This document shows, in pieces, positions 8,787 through 15,329 of a stretch of 64,000 nucleotides of DNA (positions are counted from its first letter, which is position 1; each line of letters opens with the position of its first letter). The position numbers were made by a program, and so were the translations under genes. This stretch comes from Anaeropeptidivorans aminofermentans. Lineage in GTDB: Bacteria > Bacillota > Clostridia > Lachnospirales > UBA5962. The DNA is taken from the NCBI RefSeq assembly GCF_940670685.1, contig NZ_OW711693.1, positions 1,674,001-1,738,000 of the forward strand, in the 5' to 3' direction. The notes beneath the pieces are model-generated. The model was given only the letters and a program-made list of their open reading frames with translations, had not been told where the DNA came from and ran no database searches.

Positions 8787-9067
8787 TTGATAAGCGAGAG
8801 AGTAAAAGAGTTTGCAGCAGCCGGCAGAGAAGCAGGGGACGCCTATGCCACAGCATTTAACAGCGCCGTAGCTAGCATCATGGCTTCCACCGACAGCTAT
8901 TCGGCTTCTGCAGCAAGCGCCCAAATGGCAGCCTTGACCCAACGTCCATCTGTAACTACGAATAATGTGCAGCTCTATCAAAGCATAAACACCCCCCCAT
9001 TGCAAGCCTTGCTAAAGTGGCGAGAGAAAGTAAAAAGGCATTGGAAAATGCTGTTAAGTATTTATAG
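8787..9067 (+). pseudogene. Phage structural protein C-terminal remnant (tape-measure-like)
   Basis: The frame from 8787 reads an Ala/Ser-rich helical segment (VKEFAAAGREAGDAYATAF) up to a seven-C run at 8992-8998. Beyond that run the original frame appears to be lost: the frame beginning at 8999 gives IASLAKVARESKKALENAVK and ends at TAG 9065-9067, a far more protein-like tail than the continuing frame. A one-base indel in the C tract explains this. Composition and position after a terminase fragment suggest the end of a tail tape-measure protein, but the family call is weak. Most of the prophage between the two fragments has been deleted. Confidence 0.5.
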
Positions 9068-9150
9068 GTAAAAAGGAATAGCCCTCATATTTATTCTGTA
9101 GGGGGCTATTCCTTGAGCTATATGCTTACAACTATATTATCTAATCCCTG

Positions 9151-9516
9151 CTAGTCCTTATCACCTTTCGGACATTTAGTCCAGTGGCAGTAGCATGAAC
9201 AGTGGTAGTGGTATTTATCATATTGGGGTTCGTGTTTATCGCATTGGGGTTTGTGTTTATCGCATTGGGGTTTGTGTTTATCGTATTGGGGTTCGTGTTT
9301 ATCGTATTGGGGTTTGTGTTTATCGCATTGGGGTTTGTGTTTATCGCATTGGGGTTTGTGTTTATCGTATTGGGGTTTATGTTTATCGTATTGGGGTTCG
9401 TGTTTATCGTATTGGGGTTTGTGTTTATCGCATTGGGGTTCGTGTTTATCGCATTGGGATTCACATTTGTCACAGTGGAAACATTTTTTCTTGCAGTTGA
9501 GGCCACACTCACTCAT
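9151..9516 (-). CDS. Cys/His-rich tandem heptapeptide-repeat protein
   Basis: A 121-residue protein on the minus strand. The N-terminal 21 residues carry six Cys. Residues 22-98 are 11 perfect-length heptads of pattern [C/Y]DKH[K/E]PQ, flanked by degenerate units CDKCESQ and YDKYHYH, and the C-terminal tail is again Cys/His-rich (CSCYCHW, then CPKGDKD). No signal peptide or membrane segment is visible. ATG 9516 is chosen because GAGGTG (9523-9528) sits six bases upstream; the GTG at 9525 is part of that ribosome site. Regular His and Cys spacing suggests metal binding or a cross-linked coat or surface role, which is inference. The clean site and translatable repeat argue for a real gene. I recognise no named family. 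Confidence 0.65.
   Translation of the reverse strand: MSECGLNCKKKCFHCDKCESQCDKHEPQCDKHKPQYDKHEPQYDKHKPQYDKHKPQCDKHKPQCDKHKPQYDKHEPQYDKHKPQCDKHKPQCDKHEPQYDKYHYHCSCYCHWTKCPKGDKD
9223..9453 (-). repeat. 21-bp tandem repeat, 11 copies
   Basis: Eleven uninterrupted 21-base units encode the heptads of the minus-strand protein. Variation is confined to a few third and first codon positions (Cys/Tyr by TGT/TAT-type change, Lys/Glu by AAA/GAA-type change). The array is likely to vary in copy number between strains by slippage or unequal recombination. Confidence 0.95.
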
Positions 9517-9857
9517 TTTTTTCACCTCTATCTTGTAAATTTATGCTGATATTTTTTTGTAGCATACTATAGGTTATGGACGAACTATGCGTAAGTTGTG
9601 TCCGATTTTAAATGTTTATCAAAGACTAAGGACTGATGCTATGCAACGATTAAAATATATAAATTCCCGCGGTTTTGAGATGAAGTTTCTATCTAACCCT
9701 TTTGTTTTCTGAAAATTATACGGCATAACCTCTAGTGTTGTCCGTTCACATTCGACTCTTGGAATCAACTATAACAAAACTATGCCAATGCCTAACTAAC
9801 AATTTAAGTTTTTATACTGTCTCATGATAGGCTATCTTAAGGGTCTCTTTTTTTATT
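9517..9857. other. Intergenic stretch, nothing recognised
   Basis: This 341-base stretch upstream of the heptad-repeat gene holds no convincing coding frame on either strand and no RNA gene that I can identify. It probably contains the promoter of the minus-strand gene, but no clear consensus is seen. Confidence 0.5.
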
Positions 9858-9886
9858 AAAAAAGCCCCAGGCTAAGGGGCTTTTTT
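9858..9886. terminator. Bidirectional rho-independent terminator
   Basis: AAAAAAGCCCC (9858-9868) pairs with GGGGCTTTTTT (9876-9886), giving U tracts in both directions. Just downstream CCGTCAAAAAT occurs twice in tandem, a motif I have seen near phage integrase ends, possibly another trace of the lost prophage. Confidence 0.85.
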
Positions 9887-10027
9887 GTTACCGTCAAAAA
9901 TCCGTCAAAAATAACTGACAAGAATTAGTAAGACACAGAAAAAAACTAAAATAAAAAACGGCTATTTTACATGATTTGCATGCAGAAACAGAAAATTAAT
10001 ACACCACATAATATAAGGAATTTATGC

Positions 10028-10053
10028 AAAGCAAAAATTTGCTTTATTTTTTT
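10028..10053 (+). terminator. Possible plus-strand terminator
   Basis: AAAGCAAA and TTTGCTTT form a short stem followed by a run of T to 10053. No plus-strand gene is close upstream, so it may be incidental. Confidence 0.35.
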
Positions 10054-10073
10054 ATTTAATTGCTTTAGCGTAT

Positions 10074-10097
10074 AAAAAATCTCCGGCTATGCCGGAG
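10074..10097 (-). terminator. Terminator of the minus-strand ABC transporter unit
   Basis: CTCCGGC (10081-10087) pairs with GCCGGAG (10091-10097); on the minus strand the stem is followed by a T tract (complement of 10074-10080). It lies about 150 bases beyond the ATPase stop, past a family A repeat. Confidence 0.7.
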
Positions 10098-10108
10098 AGA
10101 GTAAAAAA

Positions 10109-10226
10109 CAAAGGAAAAACAATGAGAATTTTCACTTAGCGAAATACTGTAAATGGTATTTTAACCCAGTCAGGTTTTTTCAGCTTTTCCATTTGACAAT
10201 ACTATTATTTCATATGAATTCAAGTA
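10109..10226. repeat. Dispersed repeat family A, copy 1
   Basis: Strong similarity to 20501-20612 and 57040-57152: shared blocks are AATACTGTAAATGGTATTTT (itself an inverted repeat), CAGTCAGG, CCATTTGACAAT and ATTCAAGTA at the right end. No coding capacity. It lies at the 3' end of the minus-strand ABC operon. Confidence 0.8.
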
Positions 10227-10245
10227 TAGCAGAAACTTTAATAGC

Positions 10246-11265
10246 TTATTTGCTTAAATGAACGATGTCTTCATAGTTAATTTTTAGATATATGTTTTCT
10301 CCTTTTTCAAAGGATTCTGTATGGTCGTTTACTCTGTGGACTTTTAAAATATAATCGTTAATATTTACAATATATTGAATAAAGTTACCGTGAGGGATTA
10401 TATCGAGAATAATACCTGTATATAATTTGCCTTCCAAAATACCTTCTTCCGTATTTTTAGGGAAAATTTTAATGATTTCAGGTCTTATGGCAGCATAAGG
10501 GGAAGGGGATTGCCTTTGAAACACTCTTAAAAAATCCTCTTCAGAAAATAGATTATAATCCCCTATGAATTGGGCGGCAAAATATGTTTTAGGCATATTG
10601 TAAATATTTATGGGAGAATCATCTTGAATGATAGAGCCTTCATTCATAATGAATATTTTATCGGAAAGAACCATTGCCTCCTGCTGGTCATGAGTTACGA
10701 AAATAGAGGTCATATGCATCTTTTCATGGATATTTTTAATCCGCATTTGCAGTTCTTTTCTAAGCTTTGCATCGATTGCGCTTAAAGGTTCGTCATAAAG
10801 CATAATTTTAGGATTTGTGACGATGCTTCTGCCGATTGCTACTCTTTGCTTTTCTCCGCCTGATAATTGAGAGGGGTATTTTTTCTCATATCCTTTAAGG
10901 TCTACAATATCAAGGGCTTCTGTTACTTTAAGCTCTATTTCTTTTTTCGTAAGCTCTTTTCTGGATAGGCCGAAGGCAATATTTTCATAGACAGTCATCG
11001 TGGGAAACAAACTGTACTGCTGAAAAATCATGCCCATATTTCGATTTCTGGGCTTTATGCCTTTAATAGAGCTGCCTTCTAAGATCATATCTCCCGAATC
11101 TATATTTTCAAGGCCTGCAAGGCATCTTAACAATGTGCTTTTTCCGCAGCCGGAAGGACCAAGCAAAGTAATAAAACTGCCTTTTTCTATAGAGAAATTT
11201 ATATTTTGCAGAATTTTTTGTTTTCCATAGCTTTTATTTATGTTTTGGAGAACCAAATAAGACAT
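10246..11265 (-). CDS. ABC transporter ATP-binding protein (nitrate/sulfonate/taurine or spermidine type)
   Basis: A 339-residue ABC ATPase. Walker A GPSGCGKST, signature LSGGEKQRVAIGRS, Walker B KIMLYDEPLSAID and H-loop THD are clear. After residue 240 a TOBE-like beta-rich domain follows (AAIRPEIIKIFPKN onward), which lengthens it beyond the usual SsuB/TauB size of about 250 and recalls the PotA/FbpC group. AAAGGAG precedes ATG 11265. It is transcribed after the permease gene with a 12-base gap and is paired by location with the lipoprotein encoded divergently at 12367. It energises import at the cytoplasmic face. Confidence 0.9.
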   Translation of the reverse strand: MSYLVLQNINKSYGKQKILQNINFSIEKGSFITLLGPSGCGKSTLLRCLAGLENIDSGDMILEGSSIKGIKPRNRNMGMIFQQYSLFPTMTVYENIAFGLSRKELTKKEIELKVTEALDIVDLKGYEKKYPSQLSGGEKQRVAIGRSIVTNPKIMLYDEPLSAIDAKLRKELQMRIKNIHEKMHMTSIFVTHDQQEAMVLSDKIFIMNEGSIIQDDSPINIYNMPKTYFAAQFIGDYNLFSEEDFLRVFQRQSPSPYAAIRPEIIKIFPKNTEEGILEGKLYTGIILDIIPHGNFIQYIVNINDYILKVHRVNDHTESFEKGENIYLKINYEDIVHLSK

Positions 11266-11277
11266 AAGTAATCTCCT

Positions 11278-12042
11278 TTAATTTGTTCTGTCCTGATACC
11301 TAAGGGCGCGTTTTTCCATTATATCAAGTATTTTTAAAAATACACTTCCTGCAATCAGCATAAGCAAAAGGCAGGTCATAACTCTTTTGATATTATAATA
11401 AGACGTTGCAAAAGAAATCATCCAGCCGATACCGGCGGAAGCCCCCAGATATTCTCCTACAATAGCCCCTACCAACGCAGCCCCGATGCCTCCCTTAAGC
11501 CCTGAAATAATCCATGGGATGCATAAAGGAAAGATTACCTTATAGATGATTTTAAAATCATTGGCACCTAAAAGCTGAGCGGCCTCTTCCATTTCTTTAC
11601 CGACATTTTTAATTCCGCCGTAAGTTGCAAAAAATATCAGGAAAAAGGCCATAATGCTTGACATGAAAACTTTAGAAGTTAACCCTATGCCAAACCATAA
11701 TATGTAAAGGGGGGCCAAAGTAAGCTGGGGAATGCTGTTAAGAGCAGCAATAACAGGCTCAAAAATCTGGCCTAGAAACTTAAAATAGCTTAATATAAAA
11801 GCCAATATAATACCTGATAATGTACCGAAAAAAAGCCCCAAAGCGGCCTCCTTTAAAGTAATAAGAGAGTGCCGCATTAATTCTCCGCTTGCATAAAACT
11901 CTATAAAGTCTTTAAAAATATCTGACGGACAGCTGATATATATTTTATTGATTAAGCCTAACCATACGGATGTCTCCCAGAATAAAAGAAACAAAACGAT
12001 GGTTAAGGTTCTCATTAAAAGCTTCTTAAAATAATCATTCAT
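11278..12042 (-). CDS. ABC transporter permease (SsuC/TauC/ThiX type)
   Basis: A 254-residue inner-membrane permease of the BPD_transp_1 fold. Hydrophobic segments recur through the protein, and the cytoplasmic EAA loop appears as EEAAQLLGANDFKIIYKVIF, a spacing typical of SsuC-type permeases. CAGGAGAG lies before ATG 12042. It forms a divergent pair with the substrate-binding lipoprotein on the other strand; the 324-base gap between them must hold both promoters. The transported compound is not evident from the permease itself. Confidence 0.9.
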   Translation of the reverse strand: MNDYFKKLLMRTLTIVLFLLFWETSVWLGLINKIYISCPSDIFKDFIEFYASGELMRHSLITLKEAALGLFFGTLSGIILAFILSYFKFLGQIFEPVIAALNSIPQLTLAPLYILWFGIGLTSKVFMSSIMAFFLIFFATYGGIKNVGKEMEEAAQLLGANDFKIIYKVIFPLCIPWIISGLKGGIGAALVGAIVGEYLGASAGIGWMISFATSYYNIKRVMTCLLLMLIAGSVFLKILDIMEKRALRYQDRTN

Positions 12043-12155
12043 TGGAACTCTCCTGAAATTATTAAAAATATTTAAATTAAGTGAAATTTCTTTAGAAAAA
12101 TACGCTTTAAATATTCTAAAGTATTCTTAAACTTCTGTTCATGCATTTCTTTTTA

Positions 12156-12310
12156 GGAAATGTATTCGTGAATTAAATCAGCCAAAGCCTAAGTTGACTC
12201 ATATTCTACCATAATTTAAGTTCAATATAAAATTATAGTTATTTATACATTCATATCGTAAATATAACAAAATTCGATATAATTAACGGCGGAAATGTAT
12301 TTATTCGTGA
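12156..12310. promoter_or_regulatory. Divergent control region with a repeated candidate site
   Basis: The 324-base gap between the permease and the lipoprotein gene carries two direct copies of a GGAAATGTATT..TTCGTGA motif, at 12156-12171 and 12291-12310 (the second with three to four extra bases inside). Their placement on both sides of an AT-rich core suggests operator sites for a shared regulator. A TATAAT at 12322-12327 could be the -10 for the plus-strand gene. No local regulator gene is obvious. Confidence 0.35.
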
Positions 12311-12366
12311 TTGTTTTACTGTATAATGATAGAGCAAAATATAACACACTAAAAAAGGAGAAACAT

Positions 12367-13428
12367 ATGAAAAAATTAATTAAAAGCACTATTTTACTTA
12401 TACTTGCGGCAAGTATGTTAACGGCTTGCAGCGGCGTAGCTCAAAAAAATGAACCGGTAGAAAAGCCGGCAGCGGGAGAAGAATCTAAAGAGCCTGAAAA
12501 GAAGGAAGAAGAGAAAGAACTTACAAAAATAAGGATTTCTGACCTTAGGAGCGAGTTCTGGCTTCCTGCTTACGTTGCCCAGCAATTAGGCTATTATGAA
12601 GAGGAAGGCCTTGAAGCAGAATTTGTTACATTTAAAGACGGCCCTGTTGCTTTTCAGAGTATGCATGCAGGAGAAATTGATTTTTGCATGTTATCTACAG
12701 AGCCGGTTTTAATTGGCTATGACAACGGATTAAAATCAAAGATATTATTTACAGTGTTAAAAAACAAGCCTTTTATGTTAATTTCCAACTCCGAAATAAC
12801 AGAAATTTCTCAGCTTAAAGGTACTAAAATTGCCGCAGGGACTCCCGGCTCCGGCCCTTATGCGTTCATAACCTCTATTCTTAAGAAAAACGGAATTGAC
12901 CCCTTAAAAGAGGTAGAGCTTATTAATATGGATTATAATGCTACTCTTGTTGCCCTTGAGAATAATCAGATTCAGGCTACATTTTTCGATTCAACAAGAA
13001 AAAATGACGAGGCCATAAAGAATGCAAATGTGCTTGTGGATACTACAGACGAAGCCACCCATAAAGAAATTTACGGTTCAACGCTTTATGAATCTTCCGT
13101 AGTTACGACAACTGAAAAAATAGCTTCTGAAGAGCCTGAAAAGGTTCAAAAGTTTACAAATGCCATAGCAAAAGCTTTTAAATGGCAGAACGAGCATACT
13201 GACGAGGAAATAGCAGAACTTATTGCGCCTTTATTTGAAGGCACGGATATGACTGCCATTATCCCTGTTACAAGGTCTTCTTTATCGAAAGATGGAATCA
13301 TTTCAGAGGAAGGATACAAAACCATCGTTGATTTCTGCATTGAAGAAGACATTATAAAAAATGATATTCCTTTTGAAAACATCATAGATAATTCCTTTAT
13401 TGAAAAGTCTTGGAAGGAAATTAATTAA
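12367..13428 (+). CDS. ABC transporter substrate-binding lipoprotein (NMT1/THI5-like)
   Basis: About 353 residues. A lipoprotein signal peptide is clear: basic MKKLIKS, a hydrophobic core, then the lipobox LTAC with Cys near residue 20, followed by a charged linker rich in Glu/Lys. The mature part matches the SsuA/ThiY/NMT1 group (SEFWLPAYVAQQLGYYEEEG, then FQSMHAGEIDFCM and GTPGSGPYAF). ATG 12367 is used because AAAAGGAG precedes it; the frame is open upstream from 12295 without a site. It binds the ligand outside the membrane for the divergently encoded permease and ATPase. Ligands of this family include sulfonates, nitrate and pyrimidine precursors. Confidence 0.9.
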   Translation: MKKLIKSTILLILAASMLTACSGVAQKNEPVEKPAAGEESKEPEKKEEEKELTKIRISDLRSEFWLPAYVAQQLGYYEEEGLEAEFVTFKDGPVAFQSMHAGEIDFCMLSTEPVLIGYDNGLKSKILFTVLKNKPFMLISNSEITEISQLKGTKIAAGTPGSGPYAFITSILKKNGIDPLKEVELINMDYNATLVALENNQIQATFFDSTRKNDEAIKNANVLVDTTDEATHKEIYGSTLYESSVVTTTEKIASEEPEKVQKFTNAIAKAFKWQNEHTDEEIAELIAPLFEGTDMTAIIPVTRSSLSKDGIISEEGYKTIVDFCIEEDIIKNDIPFENIIDNSFIEKSWKEIN

Positions 13429-13430
13429 AA

Positions 13431-13934
13431 ATGGAACGAAGCAAAAAAATAGCTATTCTTGCCCATTGCATTTTGAACTGCAATTCCAAGGTAGTGGGCC
13501 TTTCGGGATACAAATCAAGCATAAGGGAAATCATCAATAAATACATGAATGAAGACATTGCTATTATCCAGCTTCCCTGTCCGGAATTTACTTTTCTGGG
13601 GCTTAAAAGATGGGGAATGACAAAAGAACAGTATATGCATAATAAATACCGTAATCATTGCAGAGAACTTTTAATGCCTTATGTAGAGCAGATAAAAATG
13701 TATCTTGAAGAGGGTTATGAGATTATAGAATATATGGGAGTGGATCATTCTCCAAGCTGTGGGGTAAACTATTCCTGCAGAGGATATTTAGGCGGCGATG
13801 TGTGTAACGGCAGAAACAGCATAGAGACTGTTTCCGAAGAAATGGGTGTATTTACGGAAGAATTTAAAGCACTTCTGGATAAGGAAGGTATTTCCATTTC
13901 TTTTAAGGCTATCGATGAAAAAGAATATTATTAA
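13431..13934 (+). CDS. TudS-related putative desulfidase (DUF523-like)
   Basis: A 167-residue cytoplasmic protein. Cysteines occur in CILNCNSKV near the N-terminus, in LPCPEFTFLG and in DHSPSCGVNYS, the same ordered motifs as DUF523/TudS proteins, where three Cys hold a [4Fe-4S] cluster that removes sulfur from thiouracil-type compounds. It resembles the shorter group annotated as TudS-related putative desulfidases in Clostridia. It begins two bases after the stop of the substrate-binding protein gene, so the two are almost certainly co-transcribed, suggesting that the importer brings in a sulfur-containing ligand. That functional link is inference; the cluster and chemistry are not shown. 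Confidence 0.75.
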   Translation: MERSKKIAILAHCILNCNSKVVGLSGYKSSIREIINKYMNEDIAIIQLPCPEFTFLGLKRWGMTKEQYMHNKYRNHCRELLMPYVEQIKMYLEEGYEIIEYMGVDHSPSCGVNYSCRGYLGGDVCNGRNSIETVSEEMGVFTEEFKALLDKEGISISFKAIDEKEYY

Positions 13935-13941
13935 CCTTAAT

Positions 13942-13981
13942 AACAAAACCCCGGTAATATAAATATTACCGGGGTTTTGTT
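13942..13981. terminator. Bidirectional terminator between convergent genes
   Basis: A perfect 19-bp stem pairs 13942-13960 with 13963-13981 and is A-rich on one side and T-rich on the other. It separates the desulfidase gene from the convergent regulator gene. Confidence 0.9.
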
Positions 13982-14006
13982 ATGGTTTATAAATAAATTT
14001 TTACTT

Positions 14007-14702
14007 TTACAGTGTATAGTCTTCATTATATATTTTAGTATAAAGCTCTTTTTTGTAAACGGTTAAATGCTTTTCAAGTATATCTTGGGCCTTGGCAATA
14101 TCCTTATTTTCCAATGCGAAGATATATTCTATATGCTCTTTTGCCTTATCTTCGAGTTTTCCCAAAGTGCTGGTATTTTGGTTAAGCGCAATAATAAGCT
14201 GCATGAAAATATTATGAAGCATACGGGAACGCCTTGGGCTTTTTGCAATATCCCATAAATAAGTATGGAATTCTAAATCCAGCTTATTGAGAGTAAACAC
14301 ATCGGAAGAGTGATCTGTCTTTTCGGCATTTTTCAACATATTATCGGCAAGCTGTTTCATGTTTTCAATATGCTCTTCATTAATATAATTATTTACTATA
14401 GCAAGTCTTATAATATCCTTTTCAAGAGATATTCTGATATCGAATATTTCATCAACATCTTCTTTGGTGAACATGGATACCAAACCGCTTTTTCTCGGCT
14501 TATGCTCTATTATTCCAGCTGCTTGAAGCTCGCTCATAGCTTCCCGTATAGGGGCTCTGCTTATATTAAGCTCCGAAGATATAGCATATTCATTTATTTT
14601 ATCCCCTGCAACCATATTCCCAGATAATATTTTATCCTCAATATATCGGACAACGGCCTCAGAAAGACTCAATGTATAATTGGAAATGCCATTTTGACTC
14701 AA
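14007..14702 (-). CDS. GntR-family transcriptional regulator, FCD domain
   Basis: About 231 residues. The N-terminal winged helix shows ELNISRAPIREAMSELQAAG, the standard GntR recognition region, and the C-terminal helical part (IRLAIVNNYINEEHIENMKQ, LDLEFHTYLWDIAK) is an FCD ligand-binding domain. TTG 14702 is the likely start because GGAG lies about seven bases upstream; GTG 14711 overlaps that site. It is transcribed away from the BCCT/grd operon, whose promoter region holds a palindrome and repeats, so it probably controls that operon in response to an amine or acid ligand. That target is inference from orientation. Confidence 0.88.
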   Translation of the reverse strand: MSQNGISNYTLSLSEAVVRYIEDKILSGNMVAGDKINEYAISSELNISRAPIREAMSELQAAGIIEHKPRKSGLVSMFTKEDVDEIFDIRISLEKDIIRLAIVNNYINEEHIENMKQLADNMLKNAEKTDHSSDVFTLNKLDLEFHTYLWDIAKSPRRSRMLHNIFMQLIIALNQNTSTLGKLEDKAKEHIEYIFALENKDIAKAQDILEKHLTVYKKELYTKIYNEDYTL

Positions 14703-15032
14703 ATTTATCACTCCTTGTTGTTAGCTCTTTAATGTTACTTCATCACAAGTAAATTTTCAATAGCTTATTCTTAAAACCTACGTTTACTTTCAGGGGTATT
14801 ATAAATAAATGGCGATTAAATAAATAATAAAAGCGTTTGAACAGGACAGCAATTTGAAACGGTAAAATTATAGTTAAAAATATCCCTTGGTAAAAATAAA
14901 TAAAAGTCATTATTTTAGAGCATATTGAAAAGAGCCGTTTTTAGAGATACTTTCTAAATTAAATGCCGATTTAACATAAAAATTATATTTTTAGGACATT
15001 TATAAATAAAAAATTAACAAAATATTTTATTT
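14703..15032. other. Intergenic stretch, no gene seen
   Basis: About 330 bases of AT-rich DNA between the regulator and the BCCT promoter. No reading frame, RNA gene or clear terminator is evident; the regulator promoter should lie here. Confidence 0.5.
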
Positions 15033-15085
15033 CAGTCGACTGTTTACTGTTTACTGTTGTCTTTAAGGAGATATTGTATTATAAT
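15033..15085 (+). promoter_or_regulatory. Promoter and candidate operators for the BCCT-grd operon
   Basis: A sigma-A-like promoter is visible: TTGTCT (15057-15062), 17-base spacer, TATAAT (15080-15085). Just upstream a perfect palindrome CAGTCGACTG lies at 15033-15042, overlapping three 7-base direct repeats ACTGTTT/ACTGTTT/ACTGTTG at 15039-15059 that run into the -35. These are good candidates for regulator binding, perhaps by the divergent GntR protein. Confidence 0.6.
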
Positions 15086-15220
15086 TTTTCATAGCGACAA
15101 TAATAAAGCATCAAAATTTGTTATTAGTCAATAAATCAAATAATTTGCCGAGAAGCAGCCACATGATTCTTTACAATATCTCCCGATACATCTTCTCTGT
15201 TAAGACAGCGGCTGCTTCTC
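15067..15220 (+). promoter_or_regulatory. Interlocked inverted repeats in the BCCT-grd leader
   Basis: Two long-range inverted repeats cross each other. GGAGATATTGTA (15067-15078, inside the promoter spacer) is exactly complementary to 15172-15183, with centres 105 bases apart. GAGAAGCAGCC (15150-15160) is exactly complementary to 15210-15220 and could form a stem in the leader RNA. A third imperfect stem pairs 15261-15270 with 15287-15296. The first pair suggests DNA looping between sites because one arm is in the core promoter; the second suggests an RNA hairpin. No known riboswitch class is recognised. Confidence 0.5.
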
Positions 15221-15329
15221 TATTTTGGTTATTTATAGATAGAAAGAAAAAATTAATTGCCATAAGACATATTTATATATATTTAATGCCTTATGTAAGC
15301 CTATCCAATAAAAACCAAAGGAGGACACT

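Noticed and set aside
9223-9453. CRISPR-like appearance of regular repeats
   Set aside because: The 21-base units are contiguous with no spacers and encode a heptapeptide repeat. No cas genes are nearby.
9195-9549. Three overlapping plus-strand frames of 95-115 codons across the 21-bp repeats
   Set aside because: A repeat unit divisible by three keeps every frame open. The plus-strand products are monotonous hydrophobic or Cys/Tyr strings without ribosome sites, while the minus frame has a good site and structured ends.
9886-9925. Phage attachment or integrase end suggested by tandem CCGTCAAAAAT
   Set aside because: Only a motif impression; no integrase frame and no matching second copy flanking the phage remnant were found.
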